This document shows positions 24,682 to 34,299 of a DNA stretch of 64,000 bases, in pieces. Source of the DNA: Oikopleura dioica (Eukaryota; Chordata; Appendicularia; Copelata; Oikopleuridae). A program made the translations under genes and the position numbers. The stretch spans positions 13,624,157 to 13,688,156 of the forward strand of contig OU015566.1 in the NCBI GenBank assembly GCA_907165135.1, given 5' to 3'. The first letter of the stretch is position 1. The number at the start of each line of letters is the position of its first letter. Below the pieces are notes generated by a model, which saw only the letters and a list, made by a program, of their open reading frames with translations, had not been told where the DNA came from and searched no databases.

Positions 24682-24887
24682 GTGACACCCTTATTTTTTG
24701 GGCAGAAATTTGAGTTGAATTATCCAAGATGACGGTCAGAATAAGGGTCTCACAATGATAAAATAACCTTTGTTTATGATTACTAATGAATATACACAAA
24801 GATTATTTTATCATTGTGAGACCCTTATTCTGATCTTTATCTATGATAAGTCATCTCGAATTTCTGCTCAAAAAATAAGGGTGTCAC
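24682..24887. mobile_element. MITE with GTGACACCCTTATTTTTTG ends
   Basis: Ends GTGACACCCTTATTTTTTG and CAAAAAATAAGGGTGTCAC are perfect inverted repeats. The interior also folds (CAGAATAAGGGTCTCACAATG against CATTGTGAGACCCTTATTCTG). Related ends occur at 49140-49228 and 56017-56274. Confidence 0.8.
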
Positions 24888-25627
24888 CATCTAAAAAGTA
24901 AAGCTTCTTTGACGAAGAGATATCAGTTATATATATTTTTTTTAAGAGTGACGCCCTTAAATGACCCAAAATTTGTGCAAAAGGAGCATTTTCCAGCATT
25001 TGAAATCCTCATTTTCTTTCAAAAAATGCTCAAAATTTTAGAGTGCGTTGGATTCTTTACGCTTGATATTTTCAAACGATGCGGGTTGGGGTGAAATTAC
25101 GTTTTGTTGACTAGGGATGGAATTTGGATTCTAATCACGCGAAAGCCCTGGGGGACAAAATCGTAATCAGCCAGAATTGAACATGCTGAGCTAAGGGTTT
25201 CCTTACCTTGGAGTTGTCTGAATTGCGGTTTTTCTAGCGCAAGGCGCCTGAAAGTCTCTTTTTTCTTCGCTTCCAATTTTCGTCTTTTTTGTTTTTTTTG
25301 AAACAGCGAAAACAACTGTTTATTCGGTTTTATCTTGAAACAAGTTCTGGGAAGCTGTGAGAAGAAGCGTGTGGACTGATACGAGGCCCAGAGGCTAGAT
25401 TAGACGCAATTTTTGCAAGGAAGGAGAAAATCTCTAAGCTGCTGGAAGTGTTGAAAATTTTGGTAAGAAGCTACAATTCCATTAAATTAAAACGATTTGC
25501 ACGGGCGAGTCAATTAGTGGCCGAGGATCCGCGTAATCGAGTTGCCGAATTTCCGACACAAGATGCACATTATCTAACGTGTTCTAGCGCTGATTTTCGA
25601 GCCAAAACCAAGGTCGAAACCAACGCC

Positions 25628-25695
25628 AAATAAGGGGGTACCCTTCGCTTTCAGAAATAAATTTATGATGGTAAAGGAGGGTACCCCCTTATTTT
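25628..25695. repeat. Short hairpin, AAATAAGGGGGTACCCT / AGGGTACCCCCTTATTT
   Basis: A 17-bp perfect inverted repeat with a roughly 33-bp spacer. Its TAAGGGG core resembles the ends of the neighbouring MITEs. Confidence 0.6.
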
Positions 25696-26056
25696 CAAAA
25701 TTAGCTTTTGAATTTGATGATAAGTTTAACTGCTGACGTTTTGAAAATGTCACGATTGTCAGCAGTCGCGTTTGATAAGGGACAGCATCGACCTTTGCGC
25801 GTGGTCATGGGACGAGTGCATAAGTTACTTATTGATTTAGCGCACATATAAAACTGTCATTACAAAGCATGTTTCCCAAGTACCTCCTGTGTTTAACACT
25901 TTTCCAAGCGTGCGTAAATACTTATTTAATTGTGAATCAGAAAGAACATGCAGTGAGTTCGGTCGCTGATTAGAAAAGTGCTTCTTTTAACGTTGAATTT
26001 CAAAAAATTTTATTGAAAAAGAAAAGAAGAGATAAGAATATTATGTATTTGTATCT

Positions 26057-27094
26057 TCATGATCTGTTGACCAATTTGTCGTTTTTGTTTGATGATCCGG
26101 TCCTAAAAATATTGATTATTTTTGAATGCAAGTACTGAGTGAAGACTTACACTGATGATTCAATTTTCTGAGCGCTTGTATAAAAATACATCCTAACTTT
26201 TCCTTCAACTGGCTGGGTATTGTAAAGGTGTAATTCTAAAGGTTCTCCTGCACCACCAAGCTCAACATTGAAGAAGTTTTCGTAGCCAGAAGAGTAGAAA
26301 TCGTCGTCGCCGCACAATCTTTTTCCATTGATTGAGAAGTAGTTATCGCCACAGGAAGTCATATCAGTCACGATATCTTTAAATAAATTGATAATCTGTG
26401 ATAATAAAATTTCAATTTATATCATTATTCTGATGTTTCTTCATTATCAACATTTCCTGTTAAAACTTGGCCGTCATCTTTGTTAATTTCGATTGTTGCC
26501 TCTTTCACAAAAATTTTTTCGTCATCGTTTTTGGGGATGAGTTTTATTTTGCAGTCACTGGCAGGATAAGTATCAGGACGAGAAAAGGGCATCGCGATAT
26601 ATTCTCCTTCAGCCGTGAAAGTGTTTGGCGAGCTAAAAATTGTGACTTTTTTTGCCTGCGTGTTTCTTCTTCATTTTTTAACCAAAAATCAAAAATAAGT
26701 TTAAAATCGTATTTTTACATGTAGAACCGATTTCTTTCTTGTTAACGAAAATTATTGACGAGGGGGGAAGGAATCAAATAATCAAATTAATAATCGACTT
26801 ACAAAAAAGCAAAATGACCTTCAGGATAACCGTCTCCTTCCCATTTTTCGTCTCCAACAATGAATTCTTTATACCCATTCTCCTGGCATAAATTATTGAA
26901 GTTCTTTTTGTTTGTTTTCGATTCCATTTTAATCTTATGATTGAGATTGTTAAATGAATATTTTTTTTATTATAAAACAATTCCTTTTTCAATCGTTGCG
27001 AACGATAATTTGCTACCAGAACAGAAAGGCCGATGACGACGACAACGACGGTACAGCAGCAACCTCCGACAATTTTCAGCGCTTTGCCTGCCAT
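26057..27094 (-). CDS. Type II membrane protein, unrecognised, with two GA-AG introns
   Basis: Exons: 27094-26984, 26933-26803, 26632-26431, 26395-26151, 26102-26057. Every junction is in phase and the sum is 735 nt, 244 residues plus stop. Exon 1 is MAGKALKIVGG then CCCTVVVVVIGLSVLVANY, a cytoplasmic tail and one transmembrane helix. The ectodomain reads NLCQENGYKEFIVGDEKWEG, SRPDTYPASDCKIKLIPK and DDDFYSSGYENFFNVELGG, beta-rich with a few cysteines, family unknown. Introns 26983-26934 (50 bp, AAAAAG|GAATTG...ATAAG) and 26430-26396 (35 bp, ACATCA|GAATAAT...CACAG) begin with GA; the second contains an in-frame TAA if not removed. Introns 26802-26633 and 26150-26103 are GT-AG. FYSSGY is loosely echoed by GFSSGY in the C-terminal domain of the pseudokinase at 44712-46642, but the similarity is slight. 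Confidence 0.72.
26396..26430 (-). other. GA-AG intron, 35 bp
   Basis: Exon ...GAAGAAACATCA joins ATTATCAATTTATTTAAAG in phase 0. The intron starts GAATAATG and ends TATCACAG. Read-through gives an immediate TAA. The full-gene phase sum only works with this removal. Confidence 0.65.
26934..26983 (-). other. GA-AG intron, 50 bp
   Basis: The flanking exons are phase 0. The only GT nearby would give phase 2 and the wrong frame for IKMESKTNKKNFNN. Confidence 0.65.
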
Positions 27095-27800
27095 TGTCGT
27101 GTAGAATCGTAATCTGACGAAAATGACCAAAACCCGCCTTATATACTGTAGTAGAAACATTTCCTGGAAAAATGTGTTCTAGAATGCACTAAATTACAGT
27201 ATTTTTAGATTTACAAATTTTCAATGTTCAAAAAAACAAACTGTATTCTAGTAATGACGTTTCGATAACGTCACGATAATAAAATTTAATTTTGATGAGA
27301 AACGTTTGATCATCATTTTTTGAGTTAAGCCAAACAAAAACTTATAAAGAAACTTTCCCACTTTGATGCTCAAACTCCAACATGCTCTCCTATTCAAGAA
27401 ACCGCGATCAGAAGACTTTCTTTTCAACAAAAGAATCGGCGGAAGTTCAAGTCAAATCTTCTTTCAATTTTTTAATTTTGTATTTTCAGCTACAACAAGT
27501 TTTTGACCACGATTGTCCTCCAGATGTCTTTTTACGTCAATTTTTGTAAAAAAAGACGACTCATTCAAAAATGAAAGGAATCCACATTAAAGTCATTTTT
27601 TGTTGCAAACTTTTATTGTTAAAAAATGCATGATTTAGCGCTCAGATCTGGCAGAAATGAAAATTGAAGATTTGCCAAAGTCTCTGTGGCTCGCGCGTGT
27701 ATCCAAAAATTGATCTCTTCATCGTTCCAAAACACACAAAAGGCCAGAAACACGCGATTCTCCTCTCTCTCTCTTTCTTTTTCCTATTTTATTTTTGAAA
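27095..27800. other. Intergenic spacer between divergent genes
   Basis: No gene supported. A pyrimidine tract (CTCTCTCTCTTTC) lies just upstream of the EF-hand start codon. Confidence 0.35.
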
Positions 27801-28624
27801 ATGCTGCGTCGATTCGGTCCTCTGAGAGGGTTTTCTGCAAGTTTTAATTTGAATAATGGGATTATTACGATAAAAGAATTGGAAAATGCGATGAGTGGGA
27901 AAATTAACGATTTCGAGAGAGAAAATTTGAGAAAAATTTTGGATAGAAATAATGATGGATCTGTTCAGACGAAAGAACTAGGCGTTATGGTTGAAGGTAA
28001 AAAAACGATAAAATGAGCGGAATTTGAGCGGCTTAAAAGCTCTTTTGAAACATTCCGCCCGATTTCCGCTCATGTACATTATCATCGAATACAGTATTCG
28101 AGTTGCTAGTAAAGCTTTTTTTAAATCGCCCGATTGCCACTCGAAAGAATGAGCGGGATTCGAGCGGACCAAAGACCAACCGCTTAAAAATATCAGGATC
28201 GCTCGAGCGCCCCATCTTCTTATCGAAAATTTTAGGCTCGATTCTTGAGTTGGAAAAGATCATAATCGAAACAATCGACGACGTTTTCATCGACCTGCCG
28301 ACTCGAAATTTCGCCGAATTCATGATCATCCTCGCCCGCCGAAAAACCGGAGAAAACAAGATCAGAGTTTTGTTCGAAGAATACGACTCTGATGGAAGTG
28401 GATCTGGTAAAATAAAGCGCTAGAAATCACTCAAATAACCATTAATTTTTTAAGTTCAAAAAGAAGAGATCAAAAAGTGGCTGGATCAACACGGAAAACC
28501 AGTTTCAAAAGCTCAAGCTGGCAAGATTTCCGACGCAATGGACGTTTCTGGAGACGATAGAATTTCGTATGAAGAATTTTTGACGATGATCGCGGCGAGA
28601 CTCCTTGTTTTGAATCTGCAATAA
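27801..28624 (+). CDS. EF-hand calcium-binding protein (calmodulin-like)
   Basis: Exons 27801-27996, 28236-28406, 28455-28624; 178 residues. Four EF-hand regions are visible. The first is degenerate (FNLNNGIITIKEL, shortened loop). Loops two to four are canonical 12-residue loops: DRNNDGSVQTKE, DSDGSGSVQKEE (split by intron 2) and DVSGDDRISYEE. The N-terminus (MLRRFGPLRG) is short and basic. Such proteins act as calcium sensors; the partner is unknown. The 239-bp first intron has two copies of an AATGAGCGG(A/G)ATT(T/C)GAGCGG block. Could equally be classed with centrins or troponin C-like proteins. Confidence 0.82.
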
Positions 28625-28797
28625 ATGATAACTAACATTTCACAAAATTGATGAATCAGTTACTCCCATGATGAGAAAAATCAGGTTTTTTCGAGATTTG
28701 ATTGGAGAATCAATGGTTACTCATAAAAGTTGCTTCTTGACGGAAATTCTTCTCTTTTTTGGCAGTTGACTTCAATCGAGATTTTCAGTTTTGAGAG

Positions 28798-30872
28798 ATG
28801 GCGGGAGACTTCATTTTTAGCCGATATTTTGAGGACACCCTCTACGACGAGTTTATCAGAGCAGAAAGCGAAGGAATGGTCAACAGGTACAGTAACAATT
28901 CATAAAGGAAGAGCAGTAATGGTTATGAAAATTTTTGAAGTTACGAGCGAATGGCAATTTGGGTCCAGGACAACCTCGGTCTCAGAAATCTCGACGAAGA
29001 TGCTAAAGAAAGAGTTCAAATTTGAGTATATTTTTCATTTCCGAGCATTTTTTGAACTTGAAAGAAGCGGGGCTGATCGAGAAGGTGGAGCAAGTCATCG
29101 AAATGCAGTGCTTTGAATGGCGGCTCTATCAGCACTGTGTTCACAACAAAGGTACAGTCACAGAACGAAAAAGTCCAATTTTTTTTTCTTCTAGTGATCG
29201 ACAGAGTCAATATTCTTCGGGAAGCAGAGCATCTTCGGACGACAATTTACAGGAAAGATGCGATTTATAGCTTTGAAAAAGAAAAGACATGTTTTTCATC
29301 AATAAACAGCGATCACAAGACTCTGAAAAAGATGCGACTTGGACAACAACAGAAGTGGTACTTGGAGTTTCGCAACAACTTCGACTTGCGAGAATTCGAC
29401 GAAGAAGAGCGACAGTCAATCTGCGAGAAACTCCTGAACAAATCGACCAAGTGCTGCTGCCATGTGAATGGAAATCCCTTCCAACAGGTAAGAATCGTCC
29501 AGGAAACGTTTAATAACATAGGTCATCCCCTTGTTACCAGGATAAACGTTGGCGAAAATCTGAATTTAGCAGGATAAACCCCAGGCAAACTTGCCCCCAT
29601 GTTAGCAGGATAAACTTTGGCAAAAGGGCTCATTGTTAGCAGGGTAAACTTTGGCACTCAATTAACAGGGTAGCGTGAATCATCAGCGCTCGCCCAGGGC
29701 GTGACGTAACAGTTAGCCCGAGGAGGACTCAACCTGCTGGAAGAAAATGCCAATGAAAAATATCTTCATAAAATCTGCTTGAAAATTTCAATATATATTT
29801 ATAAATTCAGTATTTAATACAAGTTAACGATTTTATCATTATTAATTTTAATTTTGATATTTATTCATATTTTTAAATTATTTATTTTTAGGGCTTAGGA
29901 GGGTAGGCACCAGAGTTGCAAATTTGGCTTTATTTTCGCTGAGCTGAGTGAGCTGAGTTGAGCTATTTTTTACTGTATTTTAGTAGTAAAATTGTGTTGA
30001 AATCATTGAGCTGAGCTGAATGATTATCGACGATAATTTATCGTCTGAGCTGAGGAGATCAGTTCACTTTTGAAAATCACTGAGCAGTCTCAACTCACTT
30101 AACTCAGCAAATTTGAAACTCTGGTAGGCACATTATACAGTATTACTAATACTGTATTAGAAAGCTCAGAAGCTGAGCTTTACTTTGACTATTGATAACG
30201 GGGTGATCTCGTACCTGGCCCTTTTCGGACTCTAACCATCTTTCAAGAAGAAAAATCTCCAAAGTTGATCCCGAGTGATCCCAGGTAACCCCAACTTGAC
30301 CTCAGGTCAGCAATGATGCAGATATTATATCCAATATTAGATATATAAGATATTAGTCCCTATATTCTATAATGATATGGGCTATACTTCACCGAAGTCG
30401 CTTGATCTAATGAATGGCCTCGGAATCCTGTAAACAGGAACAGAGACAGGAACAGGGATTTTATTTTTTGGCCCATTTTGATTTAAAAAAATTATATATT
30501 AAAATTAAAATTAAAAACATAAAATTGTTCACTTGTATTTCAAGCAGATTTGCTTCATTCGCATTTTCTTCCAGCAGGTTGAGTCCTCCTCGGGCTAACA
30601 GTTACGTCACGCCCTGGGCGAGCGCTGATGATTCACGCTACCCTGTTAATTGAGTGCCAAAGTTTACCCTGCTAACAATGAGCCCTTTTGCCAAAGTTTA
30701 TCCTGCTAACATGGGGGCAAGTTTGCCTGGGGTTTATCCTGCTAAATTCAGATTTTCGCCAACGTTTATCCTGGTAACAAGGGGATGACCTATGTTAATT
30801 CGTGTCTGGTAGACAGATGAAGACGAAGATGTGAAGACAGAAGATACCGACGATGAAATTATTGATCTGTAA
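28798..30872 (+). CDS. Unrecognised acidic/basic protein, last intron hosting a long-TIR element
   Basis: Exons: 28798-28886, 28941 to about 29007, 29046-29151, 29195-29487, 30813-30872; phases fit and give about 204 residues. The sequence reads MAGDFIFSRYFEDTLYDEF, then YERMAIWVQDNLGLRNLDED, HFLNLKEAGLIEKVEQVIEM, KWYLEFRNNFDLREFDEEER and KCCCHVNGNPF, ending in a very acidic tail (TDEDEDVKTEDTDDEIIDL). The exon 2-3 junction is uncertain: GT-AG would retain a TGA, so a 38-bp GA-AG intron (29008-29045) is proposed. The last intron (29488-30812) consists almost entirely of a 1,282-bp inverted-repeat element. No family is recognised. Confidence 0.6.
29515..30796. mobile_element. Long terminal-inverted-repeat element (1,282 bp, about 240-bp arms) inside an intron
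   Basis: 29515 to about 29757 is repeated inverted at about 30555-30796, almost perfectly. Outer ends are AACATAGGTCATCCCC and GGGGATGACCTATGTT; the flanks are AAT on both sides, a possible 3-bp target duplication. Each arm holds tandem units of about 35 bp built on (A)GCAGG(A/G)TAAAC and GGCA. The core is AT-rich, with a GAGCTGAG-type run at about 29940-30110, and has no credible ORF, so it is non-autonomous. Long tandem-repeat-bearing TIRs recall foldback or MULE-type elements. Confidence 0.85.
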
Positions 30873-30973
30873 ACAGGCTTGCAAAGAAGGACCCATTGTG
30901 TTCAAATAATTATTATTTCCGCTCTAAAAATTGACGCTATTTCAAAACTGAGTTACGCTTTTTATTCTCAAAA

Positions 30974-31109
30974 TGTATACTTTTTCTGACCTGGCTGTCG
31001 ATACAGGCGATGCAACTGATGATATCAAAAATTTTATCACGACTCAAACAAGAGTCGTTCAAGAGCGAGTTTGTTATGAGTTTAATAATGAGAAAATGGA
31101 CGAAAAGTG
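30974..31109 (+). CDS. Possible upstream exon or small ORF before the ChaC gene
   Basis: ATG-initiated frame reading MYTFSDLAVDTGDATDDIK, then VVQERVCYEFNNEKMDE, ending in a GAAAA|GTGAGT donor-like site. The acceptor ACATAG at about 31159 does not restore the ChaC frame simply, so it may be a separate short gene, a 5' UTR exon or an alternative N-terminus. Confidence 0.3.
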
Positions 31110-31164
31110 AGTTGAGAAGTTTTATATTCTGTTTACGGCAATTTTTTAAAGAAACATAGCTTCT

Positions 31165-31779
31165 ATGAAGAAAATTAACGAAGCGATCCGCTTCAATCGG
31201 TTTGACGATTTGTCGAATTTGGAAGAGGTCTGGGTTTTCGGCTACGGGTCGCTGATTTGGCGCCCCGTTTTTCGTCACTCAGAGAAAATTGTCGGCAAAA
31301 TTAATGGCTTTCATCGACGGTTCTACCAATCAGACATGACGTACAGGGGCACGCCGGAATATCCAGCACGAGTTGCGACGCTTCTGAAAGATCCAACTGG
31401 AAAAGCAGAGACCTACGGCTGCGCGTTTAAATTGTTCGGAAAGAATGAGATTTCTGCGGGGATAAAGTATCTCAACACGCGAGAAGGAGAAAACGGAGGC
31501 TATAGCTTGATCGTGGAGGAGTTTCACAGTTGCGAGAGGTCTCCTATTCCAGTCTTGGTGTACACCGCGACGAGGGAAAACTACTATTTCACAGGAAAAC
31601 AGCCCTTGGAAGAACTCTCTGACATTATTGCGAATGCTAGCGGATTGACTGGACCGAATACAGAATATCTCTTTCGAGTGGCTGAATGGCAACGGGAGTT
31701 TTTACCACTCGTTGAGGACGATCATCTTTACGAACTGACGCGAATGACGAAAGAGAAGGTCGTGAAAATCGAGAAATAA
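31165..31779 (+). CDS. chac: ChaC-type gamma-glutamylcyclotransferase (glutathione-specific)
   Basis: Single-exon frame of 204 residues. The glycine-rich FGYGSLIWRP motif near residue 26 is the substrate-binding signature of the ChaC family. YLNTREG places the catalytic glutamate region, and PVLVYTATRENYYFTG with IANASGLTGPNTEYLFRVAE matches the C-terminal half. Length fits ChaC1/ChaC2 (about 180-225). These cytosolic enzymes cleave glutathione to 5-oxoproline and Cys-Gly. AATAAA overlaps the stop region (31777), giving a very short 3' UTR. Confidence 0.9.
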   Translation: MKKINEAIRFNRFDDLSNLEEVWVFGYGSLIWRPVFRHSEKIVGKINGFHRRFYQSDMTYRGTPEYPARVATLLKDPTGKAETYGCAFKLFGKNEISAGIKYLNTREGENGGYSLIVEEFHSCERSPIPVLVYTATRENYYFTGKQPLEELSDIIANASGLTGPNTEYLFRVAEWQREFLPLVEDDHLYELTRMTKEKVVKIEK

Positions 31780-31839
31780 AAATTTATTCTGCTCTGTGAT
31801 TTTTTTATTAATTCTTTGAGCATTGCCAATTTTTGAAAA

Positions 31840-33273
31840 AATCAGGCGTTGACGACGCAGGAAGCATAGTTGACGTCGTTGTTGACGGCTTCGGCATAGG
31901 CGGTGGCGTCTTTTTCGAAACCGATTCGTGCTTTTTCGAAGCACATTTCGATGTCTTTGCCTTGCCAGTCAACAATGTCGATTCCGTGGATCTGGACGAA
32001 GACAATGTCGACCCAGGAATGTTTTCCAACTCCCCAAATAGCGGCGTCAGAACCTCGGGCGCTAGAAAAAATACATGAAAAAAAATTATATACAGAAAAA
32101 AATTATGAAAAGAGTAGAACTTACATGAACTGAAGAGTCTTCTTGGAAAAGTTTCCGTTCTCCTTGTAGGCGGTCTGGCCAGAATAAGCGTAGACAGGTC
32201 GATTGTCCGTAAAATCAATGCGGAGTCGTCCATCATCGATGGCTTTTAGAAAATCGGAGCCACAGAAGAACTGGCCAAAGGTCAAGAAACCGAGGTACTC
32301 GGTCTTGTGGAGATTCCACTGCTTAATCAGGTACTTGATCTGAAATAGTAGCGTTGTGAGTAATGAATCATTATGATACTGTATGTATCAGATGTTGACT
32401 CGAAGCGGCAAGAGAATTTTTCAGTCGTATCACAAGGAGCATCAACCCAGTCGAATCGTCCACTGTAGCCAGTTAGGACACAAGGCTGAGAGTCGCTATT
32501 TGGTTGGATAGACCCAAAACTTCATGTATCCCATTCAATAAATGTCACATTTGATCCGTCCGCATTTAGCCACTGCAAAGTGTCGCCATTTTGCTGCTCG
32601 TAGCCGAGCCATTCCCGCCTTGGCCAGACTTGGCGACGATAAATTCGATACTCTCGCTCATTTCTAAAGAAGGACGGAAAGCCTGAGGCTCCTGGAAAGT
32701 ATACTTCGGCAATTTTTCGGCACATATCTTTAGCCTCAACGTAATCGGTAATCATTTCGTACTGGACGAACCAAACTGTTCCTTCGGAAGAAATCGTCGT
32801 TGTTGTCGATGGCGTCGTCGTTGGCCGAGGAATACAAGTGAAGGAGGATCCATCTTCATTGTTAGAACAGAACTCATTGTCGGAGCAATCGTGGCTGGCG
32901 CAGGGTTGTAGTTTCTCGATTGAGCCTTCGTGTCGTAGATAAAGCTCTAGCTGCTCACCTCCCCAAGGAAAAAACCTTCTGAGTTCCCCATTATCACCAA
33001 GACAAAGCAGTTCGGTATCAGCGGTGTTGCTCCACGCGTACTTGTTGCTGTCAGTTGCATGTGCCGTCCATCCGCGATCGCCAAAAGCAATTCGTTCTAT
33101 AGTCCACCCATCGCACCAGTAAACGTCGCGGCCATTTTCAAGTCCATCAGCGGTGCAAGAATGGCCTCCCCATTTCATGACCACAGTTTTGAAACAACCA
33201 AGCGGCGTTTTTTCGAATTCCGATTGGCCGGTACAGATTGCGAGGCTTCCATCTTCATCAGATCCGTCGTAGC
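31840..33273 (-). CDS. LDLa/C-type lectin-like secreted protein, 3' part (duplicate copy A)
   Basis: This segment joins a duplicated C-type-lectin body (32093-33273) to unique 3' sequence. The body reads YDGSDEDG (end of an LDLa repeat), a cysteine-rich region (CSDNEFCSNNEDGSSFTC), a Thr-rich linker and a C-type lectin domain (WFVQYEMITDYVEAKDMC; WLGYEQQNGDTLQWLNADG; QPNSDSQPCV; FSCRF). At 32522-32524 an in-frame TGA interrupts the lectin domain between FIEWDT and SFGSIQPN, where family members usually carry tryptophan. Downstream exons (about 32349-32128 and 32062-31840) encode HKTEYLGFLTFGQFFCGSDF and an unrecognised C-terminal domain ending NYASCVVNA. The 5' LDLa exon is missing here, so this copy is probably not independently expressed, or is a pseudogene. 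Confidence 0.6.
32093..33273. repeat. 1,181-bp direct duplication, copy A
   Basis: As far as I can compare by eye it matches 34300-35480 without difference, at a constant offset of 2,207 bp; the translated open frames (about 280 residues) agree throughout. The breakpoints are sharp: TATA|CAGAAAAA on the left, GTCGTAGC|GTACCC on the right. Confidence 0.9.
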
Positions 33274-34296
33274 GTACCCAAGAAAACAGATCGAACGAGT
33301 GGCCAACCCGAACTATGACGAAACCAAGCCCTCTTCCCCTAAAAATCTCCAATATCATGAAGTAGAATTCAGAGATTTTAAAGGTAAAAATTGAAAAAAA
33401 ACCAAGCTTATTTATTTTGAGATTTTCGACTTTACTGGAATCCCTCCGCCTGGTGTACAAGACCGATATTTATTCTGGAGCTGACTCGTCTTTCGACTTT
33501 TTGAAAGAAAAAATCCATCGCAGCGTTATTTGATGTATATCGATAACTGCCCTGCTCACAAGCTTCTTCCAAAGTTCAAAAATCTGGACTTGTGTTTTTT
33601 CGACCAGGGACTACAGGAAAAGTTTGATCAGTGTTATTTTTATCTTTGCGCGAAAAATATAAAATTTATTTTCAAACAAAAGAAGGTGTATACCAACCCT
33701 GCGATAATCTTGTTTTTGTAATTTTAAGAAGAAAATCCGCTGCTTCCTCGATGATTTTATTGTCGATCACGATCATCTGAATATCAAGGAGGAAGAGCTC
33801 GTGAAAAAGCCAACGAAATCTTCATGAACATGAACCCTGGAATCTTCAAGCGAAGTTGGATCAATACGGGATTGATCAAAGAAGAAGAATACAAGGATAC
33901 TGTTGAAGAAGTCGAGGGCTTGGACGTTTTGGAAAGTATCTTGGAGAAACAAGATGAAGAAGAATTGATCGAGCATTTCCTGGCGCTTCAAATCGATGAA
34001 ACACAAGCTGCAACCCCGATAGATATTGAGGAAGAACCGCAAATTCAAGTTTCAGATGAAGCTGACATTGCAAAGCCATCGACTTCAAAATGGCCAGAAA
34101 AGCAGTCAAAGATTTCTAGCTTTTTTACTGCTAAAAAAAATTTCAATCGATTCACTGTTAGCAGAAAAATTTTCTAAAAATTAATAAAAATTATCGAGAA
34201 AGTCCTCTTAAGTTGGAATTTTTCAGGGTGACAAAATCGGCCAAATTGACGCAAAAGTCCTCTTAAGTTGGGGCCTCTTAAGATGGAAAAAAACTG
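33274..34296 (+). pseudogene. Decayed pogo-like (Tc1/mariner class) transposase
   Basis: Plus-strand fragments contain RYLMYIDNCPAHKLLPKFKN, the conserved DNxPAH block of pogo/Tigger DDE transposases. A separate open frame (33824-34177) reads WINTGLIKEEEYKDTVEEVE and then an acidic C-terminus. Near its end QSKISSFF (34103-34126) fits the PCNA-interacting box Q-x-x-I-x-x-F-F, a motif known from the pogo transposase tail. Frameshifts and stops separate the pieces, and the left end is missing. The right terminus is ...AAAAAACTG|TA at 34296, in keeping with CAGT...ACTG termini. It sits between the two copies of the lectin-gene duplication. Confidence 0.65.
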
Positions 34297-34299
34297 TAT

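Larger units (their letters stand above)
23810..26056. other. Repeat-rich intergenic stretch
   Basis: Mostly AT-rich. It holds a 206-bp MITE (24682-24887), a 68-bp hairpin (25628-25695) and one possible minus-strand coding exon at about 25315-25205 (KRRKLEAKKKETFRRLALEK, ending before a CAAG|GTAAGG donor) that could not be linked to other exons. Confidence 0.35.
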
